Source of the DNA: Gulosibacter chungangensis
Lineage (GTDB): Bacteria > Actinomycetota > Actinomycetes > Actinomycetales > Microbacteriaceae
Reading direction: 5' to 3'
Assembly (NCBI RefSeq): GCF_008831155.1
Contig: NZ_WBKB01000003.1
Coordinates: forward strand, 298,646 to 362,645
DNA: 64,000 nucleotides
The notes below the pieces were generated by a model, which saw nothing but the letters and a program-made list of their open reading frames with translations, did no database searches and was not told the DNA's origin. This document shows, piece by piece, positions 37,250 to 47,154 of the stretch. Made by a program: the position numbers and the translations under genes. Each line of letters begins with the position of its first letter. The first letter of the stretch is position 1.

Positions 37250-37942
37250 GTGCAACTATTAAATTTACTCTCGGAAGCACCCAGTAAGTACCTCGAGATC
37301 GATGTCGGTCATCGCGAGCTTCACGCGGCGGTGGCGGCCGGGCAATCACCGGACACGGTGATCTACACGGAGTTCGAACCCGTTTACACGGCGGGGAGCA
37401 GCACCTCGGACGAAGACACTCCGGATAAGTCGGTGCCCATCGTGCGGATCGATCGTGGTGGCTCGGTGACCTATCACGGTCCCGGACAGCTGGTTGCGTA
37501 TCCGATCATTCACGTTCACGGTCGACAGGATGTGGTTGCCTACGTGCGGGCGCTCGAGCAAGCGGTCATCGAAATGGTCGCCGAACTCGGCATTGCCACC
37601 GAACGTGTCGATGGCCGCTCGGGTGTCTGGCTGCGAACGCAGGGAACGCCCGATAGAAAACTCTGCGCGATCGGAGTTCGCTTCGCGAAGCGCACCACGA
37701 TGCACGGGCTGGCGCTAAATGTCAGGACCGATCTACGCGACTTTGAGTGCGTGGTGCCCTGCGGGCTGCGCGACGCGGGCGTGATTTCGCTGGCAGAACT
37801 CGGAATCGAGCTGACCGTGGCGGAGGCAGCCGAACTCCTGCATCCACACCTGGAGCGCGAACTCGCGCGCTTCCGAGACCCCAAGGAAGTGGCCACCGAA
37901 CGCGCGGTGGCCGAAGCCTTTACGCCGACCTTGCTGGCCTAA
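37250..37942 (+). CDS. lipB: Lipoyl(octanoyl) transferase
   Basis: A 230-residue LipB, which moves octanoyl groups from acyl carrier protein to lipoyl domains. Key motifs are GGSVTYHGPGQLVAYPI (about 72-88), DGRSGVWLR, KLCAIGVRFAKRTTMHGLAL with the catalytic Lys, and VPCGLRDAGVISL with the catalytic Cys. I chose the GTG at 37250 because LipB proteins have about 14 residues before the PSKYLEID-like block and a weak TTTACT -10 lies 7 nt upstream; the frame is open to a TTG at 37208. It directly precedes lipA. Confidence 0.92.
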   Translation: MQLLNLLSEAPSKYLEIDVGHRELHAAVAAGQSPDTVIYTEFEPVYTAGSSTSDEDTPDKSVPIVRIDRGGSVTYHGPGQLVAYPIIHVHGRQDVVAYVRALEQAVIEMVAELGIATERVDGRSGVWLRTQGTPDRKLCAIGVRFAKRTTMHGLALNVRTDLRDFECVVPCGLRDAGVISLAELGIELTVAEAAELLHPHLERELARFRDPKEVATERAVAEAFTPTLLA

Positions 37943-37981
37943 GGCGAGTAGGCAGACGGAACGAACAGGAAGAGGGAGAGA

Positions 37982-39010
37982 ATGAGCGTGCCAGCACCAG
38001 AGGGTCGAAAGCTACTTCGCATTGAGGCGAAGAACATGCAGACCCCAATTGAGAAGAAGCCTGATTGGATCCGCACCCGAGCCACCGTCGGTAAGGAGTA
38101 TCAAGACGTACGTCGCCTTGCGCGCCAGAGCGAATTGCATACGGTTTGTGAAGAGGCAGGTTGCCCGAATATCTACGAGTGTTGGGAGGATCGCGAGGCA
38201 ACCTTCCTCATCGGCGGTGATCAGTGCACCCGCCGCTGCGACTTCTGCATGATCGCGACAGGAAAACCCGTCAGCTACGACCGCGACGAGCCACGCCGCG
38301 TCGCCGAATCGGTACGCGAACTCGGGCTGCGCTACGCGACCGTCACGGGGGTTGCCCGGGATGATCTGCCGGATGGCGCATCCTGGCTCTACGCCGAAAC
38401 GGCACGGCAGATTCACGCGCTCAATCCCGGCACCGGAGTCGAGTTGCTGGTGGATGACTTCCGTGGCGGCAGCGGTGCGATTGAAACCGTCTGTGAAGCG
38501 ACGCCCGAAGTATTCGCACACAATCTCGAGACCGTGCCGCGAATTTTCAAGCAGATTCGCCCGGCCTTTCGCTATGACCGCTCACTCGAGATGCTCGCGC
38601 GAGCGAGCGAACTCGGCATGATCACCAAATCGAACCTCATTCTTGGCATGGGGGAGACCCGCGAAGAAATTGCATCCACCATGCGGGACCTGCGAGACCG
38701 AAACGTGGACATTCTCACCTTGACCCAATACCTGCGGCCCTCGAAGCTGCATCACCCGATTGACCGCTGGGTGAAGCCGCAGGAGTTCATCGAGCTCTCC
38801 GAGTACGCGCGGGAACTTGGCTTCGCCGGCGTCATGGCCGGGCCGCTGGTGCGTTCCTCATATCGCGCGGGAAGACTTTGGGCACAGGCAATGCAGGCCA
38901 AGGGGCGGCAGGTACCGGATGCGCTGGCTCACCTTCGCGACACCACGCCGGCTTATCAGGAGGCAAGTTCAATCCTCGCGCGGCGGCCCGAACTTGCGCT
39001 GGAGCGGTAG
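37982..39010 (+). CDS. lipA: Lipoyl synthase
   Basis: A 342-residue radical-SAM lipoyl synthase that inserts two sulfurs into the octanoyl chain. The auxiliary cluster motif [12 protein letters not shown] and the radical-SAM motif CTRRCDFC are both present, as are [23 protein letters not shown] and [13 protein letters not shown]; the C-terminal RSSYRAG supplies the Ser ligand of the auxiliary cluster. The ATG follows AAGAGGGAGAG. Together with lipB this makes the de novo lipoylation pair for 2-oxoacid dehydrogenases and the glycine cleavage system. Confidence 0.96.
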   Translation: MSVPAPEGRKLLRIEAKNMQTPIEKKPDWIRTRATVGKEYQDVRRLARQSELHTVCEEAGCPNIYECWEDREATFLIGGDQCTRRCDFCMIATGKPVSYDRDEPRRVAESVRELGLRYATVTGVARDDLPDGASWLYAETARQIHALNPGTGVELLVDDFRGGSGAIETVCEATPEVFAHNLETVPRIFKQIRPAFRYDRSLEMLARASELGMITKSNLILGMGETREEIASTMRDLRDRNVDILTLTQYLRPSKLHHPIDRWVKPQEFIELSEYARELGFAGVMAGPLVRSSYRAGRLWAQAMQAKGRQVPDALAHLRDTTPAYQEASSILARRPELALER

Positions 39011-39080
39011 ACTGGGACGTTGATTGTCACGGCCTGCAGCCAGCAGGCCCTCACCCACAATGCCCAGGAGTGTTCTTTAG

Positions 39081-40469
39081 ATGGCAGCCTCGAAGCTCGA
39101 CCAGGTAATCGCTCTCGCGAAACAGCGAGGATTCGTGTACCAGGCGGGTGAAATCTACGGCGGTTCGCGTTCCGCCTGGGACTACGGCCCCCTCGGTGTT
39201 GAGCTCAAGGAAAACATTAAGCAGCAGTGGTGGCAGACCTTCGTGCGCGGCCGCGCCGACATGGTCGGACTCGACTCCTCGATCATCCTCCCGAAGGCAG
39301 TCTGGGAAGCCTCCGGGCACGTGGAAACCTTTACCGACCCGCTCGTTGAATCGCTGCACACGCACAAGCGCTATCGTGCCGACCACCTCATCGAGGCCTA
39401 CGTCGCAAAGCACGGTAAGGAGCCCGAAAACGGTCTCGCCGATATCCGCGATCCGGAAACCGGTCAGGAAGGCAATTGGACCGAACCGCGCCTGTTTTCG
39501 GGCCTGGTAAAGACCTACCTCGGTCCGGTGGATGACGCGGCGGGCCTGCACTACCTGCGTCCCGAAACCGCGCAGGGTATTTTCGTGAACTTCATGAACG
39601 TGCTCACCACGGCGCGGAAGAAGCCACCATTCGGTATCGGCCAGGTCGGTAAGGCCTTCCGCAACGAAATCACCCCGGGCAACTTCATCTTCCGCACCCG
39701 CGAGTTTGAACAGATGGAGATCGAATACTTCGTCAAGCCTGACGAAGCGGGCCAGCACTTCGACTCCTGGGTTGAGGCGTGCCTCAACTGGTTCTACGAC
39801 CTCGGTATAAATCCCGAAAACATCCGCCAGTTGGATGTTCCGGAGGACGAGCGCGCGCACTACTCGGAGCGCACCATCGACTTCGAGTACCGCTTCGGTT
39901 TCCAGGGCGGCGAGTGGGGCGAACTCATGGGGATCGCCAACCGTACCGACTTTGACCTGTCCTCCCACACGAAGGCCTCGGGCGAAGAGCTCAGTTTCTT
40001 CGACCAGGCTGCGGGCGAGCGGTTCACCCCGTACGTGATTGAACCTTCCTTCGGGCTTACCCGCTCGCTGATGGCCTTCCTCGTGGACGCCTACGCGGAA
40101 GACGAAGCACCCAACGCCAAGGGGGGTGTCGACAAGCGTAAGGTGCTTCGCCTCGACCCCCGCCTGGCACCGAACAAGGTTGCGGTCCTGCCGCTGTCAC
40201 GCAATGAGAAGCTCACGCCGCTCGCCAAGGAAGTTGCCGACGAAATCCGCAACGGCGGTCGCTGGAACATTGACTTTGACGACGCCGGTGCGATCGGTCG
40301 TCGTTACCGCCGTCAGGACGAGATCGGTACTCCCTTCTGTGTCACCGTTGACTTCGATTCGCTCGAGGACCGCGCAGTTACCGTGCGCGAACGTGACACC
40401 ATGCAGCAGGAGCGCGTCTCGATTGATCGACTCTTCGGCTACCTGGCCGAACGACTGCGCGGCTGCTAA
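39081..40469 (+). CDS. glyS: Glycine--tRNA ligase, class II homodimeric type
   Basis: A 462-residue glycyl-tRNA synthetase of the single-chain alpha2 type found in actinobacteria. Motif 1 region is [12 protein letters not shown], motif 2 [23 protein letters not shown] as [12 protein letters not shown] and [11 protein letters not shown], and motif 3 is [16 protein letters not shown]. The anticodon-binding domain is C-terminal (about 355-460: [33 protein letters not shown]). CCCAGGAG lies 11 nt before the ATG. No T-box was recognised in the 70-nt upstream gap. Confidence 0.96.
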   Translation: MAASKLDQVIALAKQRGFVYQAGEIYGGSRSAWDYGPLGVELKENIKQQWWQTFVRGRADMVGLDSSIILPKAVWEASGHVETFTDPLVESLHTHKRYRADHLIEAYVAKHGKEPENGLADIRDPETGQEGNWTEPRLFSGLVKTYLGPVDDAAGLHYLRPETAQGIFVNFMNVLTTARKKPPFGIGQVGKAFRNEITPGNFIFRTREFEQMEIEYFVKPDEAGQHFDSWVEACLNWFYDLGINPENIRQLDVPEDERAHYSERTIDFEYRFGFQGGEWGELMGIANRTDFDLSSHTKASGEELSFFDQAAGERFTPYVIEPSFGLTRSLMAFLVDAYAEDEAPNAKGGVDKRKVLRLDPRLAPNKVAVLPLSRNEKLTPLAKEVADEIRNGGRWNIDFDDAGAIGRRYRRQDEIGTPFCVTVDFDSLEDRAVTVRERDTMQQERVSIDRLFGYLAERLRGC

Positions 40470-40496
40470 CGAGCTGAATCACCACTGCAGGAGCAT

Positions 40497-41654
40497 ATGA
40501 GCACTACGCTTTCACCTACCGCCGCCCCGGCGCTCAAGATCGGTCCGATCGAGATCGCCTCACCGGTCGCGCTCGCGCCAATGGCGGGCATTACCAATGA
40601 GGCATTCCGTCGACTCTGTCAGGAGTACGGCGCGGGCCTGTATATCACCGAGATGGTGACGACTCGCGCGCTCGTGGAAAAGAACCCCACGGCGCTGCGA
40701 CTGATTCGTCACCATCCCGAAGAGCAGATTCGTTCGATCCAGCTCTACGGCGTCGACCCCAAAATCGTCGGCGACTCGGTGGCAATGCTGGTGGATGAAG
40801 ACAAGGTCGACCATCTCGACCTCAACTTCGGTTGCCCGGTGCCCAAGGTGACCAAGCGCGGTGGCGGTAGCGCCCTGCCGTGGAAACGCGACCTCTTCGA
40901 AGCGATCTGCACCGAAGCGGTTCGCCGCGCGGGGGATGTCCCCGTGACGGTGAAAATTCGTAAGGGCATCAACGAAGAGCTCGAGACCTACCTCGAAAGC
41001 GCTCGCATTGCCGAGGGCGCGGGTATTGCCGGAATCACCCTGCACGCCCGCACCCTCGAGCAGCAGTATTCGGGGAAGGCCGACTGGGCCTCGATCGCGC
41101 GGCTGAAGGAAGCAATCACCTCGATTCCGATCCTCGGTAACGGTGACGTATTTGAGGGTGAGGATGGCGTCCGGATGGTCCGGGAAACCGGATGCGACGG
41201 TATCGTCGTCGGCCGTGGTGTGCTCGGCCGTCCCTGGCTCTTTGCCGACTTGGAAGCTGCCTTCGCCGGCCGTCCCGAACGGGCACAGCCGGGCCTTCGT
41301 GAGGTTGGCGCGGCCATGATTCGGCATGCCGAGCTCCTCGTCGATTTCTTTGAAGATGAGTTCTACGGTTGCCGCGACTTTCGTAAGCACGCCGCGAATT
41401 ACTTCAAGGGCTACCCGGTCGGTGGTGATGTCCGGCGAGCCTTCGCGCTCATCGAGAGCCTGGATCAATTGCGTGAACTCGTATCGCAGCTGCCGGATGA
41501 ACCCTGGCCCGGGTCGAGCGCCATGGGCCCGCGTGGGCGCGCCGGTTCGCCGCGGCGCGCTGCGCTACCGCAGGGCTGGCTCGCTTCTCGCACCATGAGC
41601 ACGGCCGACACGGATGACATCGCCGGCGCCGAGCTCGATATCTCTGGAGGCTAG
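40497..41654 (+). CDS. dusB: tRNA-dihydrouridine synthase
   Basis: A 385-residue FMN-dependent tRNA-dihydrouridine synthase. The N-terminal APMAGITNEAFRRLCQEYGA is the Dus opening. QLYGVDPKIV, LDLNFGCPVPKVTKRGGGSA with the catalytic Cys, VKIRKGI, LHARTLEQQYSGKADW and GNGDVFE lie along the TIM barrel; IVVGRGVLGRPWLF closes it. The C-terminal helical domain is followed by about 50 residues rich in Gly, Ala and Arg that look disordered and extend past the usual end. The ATG follows GCAGGAG. It lies 5 nt before dgt. Assignment to DusB rather than DusA/C is by actinobacterial convention. Confidence 0.92.
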   Translation: MSTTLSPTAAPALKIGPIEIASPVALAPMAGITNEAFRRLCQEYGAGLYITEMVTTRALVEKNPTALRLIRHHPEEQIRSIQLYGVDPKIVGDSVAMLVDEDKVDHLDLNFGCPVPKVTKRGGGSALPWKRDLFEAICTEAVRRAGDVPVTVKIRKGINEELETYLESARIAEGAGIAGITLHARTLEQQYSGKADWASIARLKEAITSIPILGNGDVFEGEDGVRMVRETGCDGIVVGRGVLGRPWLFADLEAAFAGRPERAQPGLREVGAAMIRHAELLVDFFEDEFYGCRDFRKHAANYFKGYPVGGDVRRAFALIESLDQLRELVSQLPDEPWPGSSAMGPRGRAGSPRRAALPQGWLASRTMSTADTDDIAGAELDISGG

Positions 41655-41659
41655 GCGAC

Positions 41660-42940
41660 GTGACCTTCGCGACCCTCGGCATCCCTGCACCGAAGTATGA
41701 AGCGGCAGACGCCGAGCGATTCCTACCCGAGCACCACGAGAATCGCAACCGCTCCGAGTTCGCGCGGGACCGCGCCCGGTTGCTGCACTCATCCGGCTTG
41801 CGGCGACTGTCGCAAAAAACGCAGGTGCTCTCACCGACCTCGGGAGTGGACTTCGCCCGTAACCGCCTAACCCACTCCCTCGAGGTGGCGCAGGTGGGCC
41901 GGGAGATTGCGGGCGTGCTTGACCTCGACCCGGATGTGGTTGACACCGCCTGCCTCGCGCACGATATCGGCCACCCGCCGTTTGGTCACAATGGCGAGCG
42001 GGCGCTGTCAGAGTGGGCCGCGGATATTGGCGGCTTTGAGGGTAATGCCCAGACGCTCCGACTGATTAGCCGCCTGGAACCCAAAGTGATCGGTGAGGAC
42101 GGGCGCACCTACGGGCTGAACCTCACCCGCGCCTGCCTCGATGCATCCTGCAAATACCCGTGGGACTACGCGGCGGCACAGACCAAGGGCACGCGCAAGT
42201 TCGGGTTCTATCAGGACGACCGCGAGGTGTTCGAATGGCTGCGGCAGGATGCGCCGGAAGACCGAAAGTGCATCGAGGCGCAGGTGATGGATCTCGCGGA
42301 CGATATCGCCTATTCGGTGCACGATCTCGAGGATGCTGTGGTCGAAGGTTATATTCCACTCGAAGAGATCGAATGGCCGGAGAACCGCGAGGCAATTCTC
42401 TATAACGCCGTTGAGTGGTCCGGCGACGCCTTCAGCCAGGAAGAGATGGCCCAGGCACTCGAACGGCTCACCGCATCCGCGTATTGGGTCCACGAATATG
42501 ACGGCACGATGCGCAGCCAGGCAGCGCTGAAGAACCTTACCTCGCAGTTGATCGGCCGGTTTGCCCAGTCCTCAACCCACGCCACGCTCGAGCACTACGG
42601 TAAGGATGCGCGGCTCACTCGGTTTGCCGCGGATGTGATCATTCCGCGCGAAACCGAGGCGGAGATCGCGCTGCTGAAGGGGACCGTATCGGGCTTTGTG
42701 ATGTCGCTACCGACTCGTCAACCCGTGTATGCGCGTCAGCGGCGGCTGCTGACCGAACTGCTGGATGGGCTGTGGACCACGGGGGAGCGCTTCCTCGATG
42801 AGGCCTACACCAGGCTCTTCCGTGAGGCGCCCGATGATCACGCCAAACGGCGCGTCATCGTCGACCAGGTGGCTTCGCTCACCGACCAATCGGCGCTCAC
42901 TCTCCACAGTAAAGTCATCGGCGCCCAGCAGCAGTGGTAA
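41660..42940 (+). CDS. dgt: Deoxyguanosinetriphosphate triphosphohydrolase-like dNTPase
   Basis: A 426-residue HD-domain dNTP triphosphohydrolase, which splits dNTPs into nucleoside and triphosphate. The metal-binding residues are seen in NRLTHSLEVAQVGREIA and CLAHDIGHPPFGHNGE (H...HD), with a distal Asp in MDLADDIAYSVHDLED. RRLSQKTQVL is the conserved N-terminal block. Start is a GTG at 41660, 5 nt after the dus stop. The dgt-dnaG order is typical of actinobacteria and suggests coordination of dNTP level with replication priming; dnaG has its own promoter here. Confidence 0.93.
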   Translation: MTFATLGIPAPKYEAADAERFLPEHHENRNRSEFARDRARLLHSSGLRRLSQKTQVLSPTSGVDFARNRLTHSLEVAQVGREIAGVLDLDPDVVDTACLAHDIGHPPFGHNGERALSEWAADIGGFEGNAQTLRLISRLEPKVIGEDGRTYGLNLTRACLDASCKYPWDYAAAQTKGTRKFGFYQDDREVFEWLRQDAPEDRKCIEAQVMDLADDIAYSVHDLEDAVVEGYIPLEEIEWPENREAILYNAVEWSGDAFSQEEMAQALERLTASAYWVHEYDGTMRSQAALKNLTSQLIGRFAQSSTHATLEHYGKDARLTRFAADVIIPRETEAEIALLKGTVSGFVMSLPTRQPVYARQRRLLTELLDGLWTTGERFLDEAYTRLFREAPDDHAKRRVIVDQVASLTDQSALTLHSKVIGAQQQW

Positions 42941-42945
42941 CGGCG

Positions 42946-42951
42946 TAGGAT
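42946..42951 (+). promoter_or_regulatory. -10 element of leaderless dnaG
   Basis: TAGGAT ends 7 nt before the dnaG ATG; no ribosome-binding site. Confidence 0.6.
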
Positions 42952-42958
42952 TCGGATC

Positions 42959-44848
42959 ATGGCGCGTATCCGGAGATCTGACATTGATGAGATTCGTGCT
43001 CGCACCAACATCGAAGACATCGTCGGCGAATATGTCACGCTGAAGTCTGCCGGTGTGGGCTCGAAAAAGGGGCTGTGCCCGTTCCATGATGAGCGCACGC
43101 CCTCTTTCCACGTGCGCCCGCAACTGGGCTTTTACCACTGCTTTGGTTGCGGGGAGTCGGGCGACGTCTTCACCTTCCTGCAGAAGATGGACCACGTCAC
43201 CTTCGTGGAATCGGTCGAGCGTCTCGCTGGCAAGCTCGGCTATCAACTCACCTATGAGGATGGTGGGGAGGCGCCAGACCACTCCAAGCGGGTGCGGCTG
43301 CTCGCGGCGACGGCAGAAGCAGAGAAATTCTTCCAGAATCAGCTCGCCCGGCCCGAGGCACAGCCCGCGCGTGATTTTCTCGGCGGACGTGGGTTCGACC
43401 CTGGCGCGGCGACCCGGTTCGGGGTCGGCTTTGCGCCACAGTCCTGGGATGCGCTGACCAAGCACCTGCGGGCCCAGGGTTTTTCGCTGCAGGAAATGCA
43501 GGATGCGGGGCTCGTGTCGACCAATGAGCGCGGCTCGAGCTATGACCGCTTCCGTGGCCGGGTCATCTGGCCCATTCGGGACACTTCCGGTCAAACCGTT
43601 GGGTTCGGTGCCCGGAAGCTCCTCGAGGAAGACAAGGGGCCGAAGTACCTCAATACTCCAGAGACTGAGATCTACCACAAGTCGCGGGTGCTGTACGGGC
43701 TCGACCTCGCGAAGAAGGACATCGGCCGCAACCACGAGGTCGTCGTGGTGGAAGGCTATACCGACGTGATGGCTGCCCACCTTGCGGGTGTCACCACCGC
43801 GGTGGCCACCTGTGGCACGGCCTTCGGCGTTGACCACATCAAGGTCCTCCGACGCATCATGGACGATGAGTCGCACCGGGGACGAGTGATCTTCAATTTC
43901 GACCCCGATGAGGCCGGGCGCAAGGCCGCGATGCGGGCCTTCGCCGAGGAGAACCGCTTCGTAGCGCAGACCTTCGTGGCCGTCGCTCCCGACGGGTTTG
44001 ACCCCTGCGACCTGCGCCTGCACCGAGGTGACCAGGCGGTGCGAAGCATGGTCGAGCATCCGCAACCGATGTACGAATTCGTGATCCGGGAGCAGCTGCG
44101 CGCCCATAATCTGCGTACCGCAGAAGGCCGCGTTGCCGCGTTGCGGGAAGCCGCACCGATCATCGTGGGTATCCGCGACCGGGCGCTGCGCCCCGAATAT
44201 GAGCGGCAGCTTTCGGGCTGGCTCGGCATGGACCTCGAGCAGGTACATGCCGCGGTGGCCAGTGCCGAACGTCAATTGCAGCGGGCCGCCAGCGACTACC
44301 CGCCGGATTACCACCCGGAAGAAATGGATGCGGCGGGCGGCTATACGGTGCCTGCGGTGCGGATGGGCGACCTGCCGAATGATCCCGTGACCAGGCTTGA
44401 GCGGGATACGCTTTCGGCGGTGTTGCAGTACCCGAAAATGCTCTCGGATGCGCAACTCAATAACGTGCTCGACGCCGAGTTTTCCGACGCCACGCTCGCG
44501 ATCGTACGGGATGCGATGATCGTCACTCAATCGGATCTCGGTACCCCGCAGTGGTTGCCGCGGGTGCAGGAAGAAGTGCCGAGCTCATTTATGCCGCTAT
44601 TGAATGACCTCTCAATGGCGCCGCTACCCGCGGGGTCGGGCCCGGAGCAGGTTGCCGCCTACGTTCGGTCGATGGCGGCGGCGCTGGTCGAGCGAGACCT
44701 GCTGCATCGCCGGGCCGAACTCCTCGGTGAGCTGCGCCGTACCGACATCGAAACCGATCCGCTGCGGCATCGGGAACTCAGCGAAAAACTGGTGGATGTC
44801 GAGCGGCGTAAGCGGGACATTCGCGAGAGCCTCGAACAGCAGGTTTGA
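42959..44848 (+). CDS. dnaG: DNA primase
   Basis: A 629-residue primase that makes RNA primers for replication. The N-terminal zinc-binding domain has CPFHDERTPSFHV (Cys40, His43) and FYHCFGCGESGD (two further Cys). The TOPRIM core follows: GRVIWPIRDTSGQTVGFGAR, EVVVVEGYTDVMAAHLAG with the catalytic Glu, and VIFNFDPDEAGRKAAMRAF with the metal Asp pair. The C-terminal helicase-interaction domain (about 450-629) is helical and less conserved. Start is ATG 42959, just after a TAGGAT hexamer. The replicative helicase and sigma factor genes often found near dnaG are absent. Confidence 0.95.
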   Translation: MARIRRSDIDEIRARTNIEDIVGEYVTLKSAGVGSKKGLCPFHDERTPSFHVRPQLGFYHCFGCGESGDVFTFLQKMDHVTFVESVERLAGKLGYQLTYEDGGEAPDHSKRVRLLAATAEAEKFFQNQLARPEAQPARDFLGGRGFDPGAATRFGVGFAPQSWDALTKHLRAQGFSLQEMQDAGLVSTNERGSSYDRFRGRVIWPIRDTSGQTVGFGARKLLEEDKGPKYLNTPETEIYHKSRVLYGLDLAKKDIGRNHEVVVVEGYTDVMAAHLAGVTTAVATCGTAFGVDHIKVLRRIMDDESHRGRVIFNFDPDEAGRKAAMRAFAEENRFVAQTFVAVAPDGFDPCDLRLHRGDQAVRSMVEHPQPMYEFVIREQLRAHNLRTAEGRVAALREAAPIIVGIRDRALRPEYERQLSGWLGMDLEQVHAAVASAERQLQRAASDYPPDYHPEEMDAAGGYTVPAVRMGDLPNDPVTRLERDTLSAVLQYPKMLSDAQLNNVLDAEFSDATLAIVRDAMIVTQSDLGTPQWLPRVQEEVPSSFMPLLNDLSMAPLPAGSGPEQVAAYVRSMAAALVERDLLHRRAELLGELRRTDIETDPLRHRELSEKLVDVERRKRDIRESLEQQV

Positions 44849-44919
44849 CCGGGTCCGTCTGGAGTCGCAACTGGGTGCCTGTGCAGTGTGAACCCGGGAA
44901 GTTCAAGACCGAGCCCCGC

Positions 44920-44925
44920 TAGGCT
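44920..44925 (+). promoter_or_regulatory. -10 element of a leaderless promoter
   Basis: TAGGCT ends 7 nt before the ATG at 44933, which decides that start over the GTG at 44888. Confidence 0.6.
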
Positions 44926-44932
44926 GATCGCC

Positions 44933-46156
44933 ATGGGTTCCAGCGCGATTGGTGAGTTACAGGTCGATTCTTCTGCGGGTGACGCGGCCTCAGAACATGA
45001 CGGTGTTGTGCGCACGCAAGATCTTTCGATTTCTTTCGGGCCGCAACTCGGGGCGGATGATCGACGCGTGCTCTCGGGTGTCACCATCGACCTGCCTCGA
45101 GGAGGCATTCTCGGCATCGTCGGCGCATCCGGGAGTGGCAAATCTTCACTGGGGCGAGTGCTGTCGGGGCGGTCGATGCTGCGTGAGAAGGAGCTCGACT
45201 GGCCCTGGATCTCCGGCGGAGACGCCAGCGTTGCGGGGATCAACCTGCGTAAGCCCACCCGTGATGACCGACGGCGTCTGACTGTGGAAGTTGGTTATCT
45301 CGCGCCCGAATCGGGGGACCGACTGCGCAATGACCTGACGGTGGCAGAGAATATCGCTGACCCGGTGCTTCGTCGTGACCGCGAATTTGATCGGCGTGCG
45401 CTCGGCCGTGCCGCCGCGATGCTGATTGACGCCGTGGATCTTGAACTCGGCATCCTGAACCGATTTCCTTTTGAACTCAGCCGCGGTCAACGACAGCGCG
45501 TCGCTTTCGCTCAGGCCTTGATCGTCGAACCCAAAGTGCTGATCGTGGACGAACCCACGCAGGGCGTGGACATCTTTGCGCAGCCCGCCATCATGTCGCT
45601 GTTGGAGCGGCTGAATCGGGTCCGCCAAATGAGCATCGTGGTGATCAGCAATGAACTTGGCACGGTGGAGCGTCTGACCGATGAAGTGCTTGTGTGCCAT
45701 CGCGGATTCGTGATTGCACAGGGGAATATCGATGCGGTGCTGTGCAACGCAACCGACCCGTACTTGATCAAAATGCGGGAGGCAAGAGAATTTGCCCGTA
45801 CGCCGGTTCCCGGCAGCCTGCCAGCGGAAATGAACGCGGCGGTCGACCGAGTGGTCGGAGGATTGTTCCCGGACCCCGAGGCGGAAGCAGAGGCCGCCCG
45901 CGCGGAGGCTGAGGCCGAGGCACGACGACGCTTGCTCGAGAACCGACCGGAGTTCGCTCGGTTCCAGAGTCAAGGTGCTGCGGCTGAGGATGCGGATACA
46001 GATGACTTGGATGCAACTGACGGGGTAGACGTGGATGTCGAAGATGCAGACACGGAAGACGTGCATGCGGATGACGTGGACGATGGGACTGAGACGGATG
46101 TCGCGGTCGAAGACAACACTGAGGCAGCGACAAAAGCTGCGGAGGAGGAGAAGTGA
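44933..46156 (+). CDS. ABC-type ATPase with long acidic C-terminal tail
   Basis: A 407-residue ATP-binding cassette protein without an adjacent permease. Walker A is GASGSGKSS (about 60-68), the signature LSRGQRQRVAFAQAL and Walker B VLIVDEPTQGVD are intact, but the H-loop reads VVISNELG, with Asn where His is normal. The nucleotide-binding domain resembles the peptide/nickel importer ATPases. After about residue 300 the chain becomes an Ala/Glu helix (DPEAEAEAARAEAEAEARRR) and then a tail of about 55 residues made almost only of Asp, Glu, Val, Ala and Thr. Such a tail could bind metal or a basic partner. It overlaps the next gene by 4 nt. Confidence 0.75.
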   Translation: MGSSAIGELQVDSSAGDAASEHDGVVRTQDLSISFGPQLGADDRRVLSGVTIDLPRGGILGIVGASGSGKSSLGRVLSGRSMLREKELDWPWISGGDASVAGINLRKPTRDDRRRLTVEVGYLAPESGDRLRNDLTVAENIADPVLRRDREFDRRALGRAAAMLIDAVDLELGILNRFPFELSRGQRQRVAFAQALIVEPKVLIVDEPTQGVDIFAQPAIMSLLERLNRVRQMSIVVISNELGTVERLTDEVLVCHRGFVIAQGNIDAVLCNATDPYLIKMREAREFARTPVPGSLPAEMNAAVDRVVGGLFPDPEAEAEAARAEAEAEARRRLLENRPEFARFQSQGAAAEDADTDDLDATDGVDVDVEDADTEDVHADDVDDGTETDVAVEDNTEAATKAAEEEK

Positions 46157-47154
46157 GCGAGTTTTCGCATCGAGAGGTGCTGGCGCAGCAGGCAACCCGG
46201 CTGCGCGGCGATGAGCGCCCGCAGCCGGGAGAAATAGCGATCCTGCCGGTGCCGGCAAGCGGCGAGCCCGTCGAGATGGAACCGGTTCGAGCGGCCGGGG
46301 GAGTCGTCGCGCCGCTTTCGGACGCCACTCGCGGCCTGATTTACACGACCACACGGGATGTCGACACGCTAGTAGCGGCGCTGGATGCGCATCCCGGTAT
46401 TGGCTGGGTGCAGCTACCGTTTGCCGGGATTGACGCGTTTGGGAAGGCGATTGTGCCCGCGGCGGAACGGGGCGTGGTGTTTACCTCGGCGAAGGGAGCC
46501 TATGCCCAGCCGGTGGCGGAGCACGCGCTGATGCTGACGCTCGCGTTGCAGCGACAGCTGCCACTGCGGCTGCGGGCAACTTCCTGGGGCAAGTCTTCGG
46601 GGCTGTCGCTCTATGGTGCGAATGTGGTGATCGTGGGGGCCGGGGGCATTGCGCTCGAGTTCCTGCGGTTGCTGGAACCGTTCGGTGTGACAAGCACCGT
46701 GGTGCGTCGAAGCGCAGACCCGGTTGCGACTGCCGACCGGACCGTCACCACCGCCGAACTCGATGAGGTGCTGCCTCAGGCTGACGTTGTGATGCTGGCG
46801 GCCGCGAGCACCGAGGAAACGCGGGCGCTGATTGACGCACAGCGGCTCGAAAGCATGAAGCCCACTGCGGTGCTGGTGAACATCGCGCGCGGCCCGCTGG
46901 TGGACACAGACGCCCTCGTGGCGGCGCTTGATGCCGGATCCATCTACGGCGCCGGCCTCGACGTGACCGATCCCGAGCCGCTCACCGCCGACCACCCGCT
47001 GTACTCCCACGAGCGCTGCATCGTGACGCCACACACGGCAGACACCCCGGAGATGGTGCGTCCGCTGTTGGATCGGCGGATTCAGGACAATGTCCGCGCC
47101 TTCCTCGAAACGGGAGAATTTGTGGGCCTCGCCGATCCAAGAATCGGCTACTAG
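46153..47154 (+). CDS. D-isomer-specific 2-hydroxyacid dehydrogenase family protein
   Basis: A 333-residue NAD(P)-dependent dehydrogenase-like protein. After an N-terminal substrate domain, the Rossmann fold begins VVIVGAGGIALEFLRLL. The catalytic triad positions are seen: Arg in LVNIARGPLVD, the acidic residue in DVTDPEPL and His in CIVTPHTAD. The substrate is unknown; the family includes glyoxylate/hydroxypyruvate, phosphoglycerate and formate dehydrogenases. It starts with GTG at 46153 inside the stop region of the ABC ATPase gene, so the two are co-translated, and a long hairpin closes the unit. It is the last gene before the tRNA and accessory DNA. Confidence 0.88.
   Translation: MSEFSHREVLAQQATRLRGDERPQPGEIAILPVPASGEPVEMEPVRAAGGVVAPLSDATRGLIYTTTRDVDTLVAALDAHPGIGWVQLPFAGIDAFGKAIVPAAERGVVFTSAKGAYAQPVAEHALMLTLALQRQLPLRLRATSWGKSSGLSLYGANVVIVGAGGIALEFLRLLEPFGVTSTVVRRSADPVATADRTVTTAELDEVLPQADVVMLAAASTEETRALIDAQRLESMKPTAVLVNIARGPLVDTDALVAALDAGSIYGAGLDVTDPEPLTADHPLYSHERCIVTPHTADTPEMVRPLLDRRIQDNVRAFLETGEFVGLADPRIGY

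Noticed and set aside
39011..39080. T-box or glycine riboswitch before glyS
   Set aside because: The gap is too short and lacks T-box or tandem-aptamer features.
42707..44530. A 607-codon open frame on the minus strand opposite dgt and dnaG
   Set aside because: It is antisense to two well-identified genes, has no recognisable domains, and is explained by high G+C codon structure.
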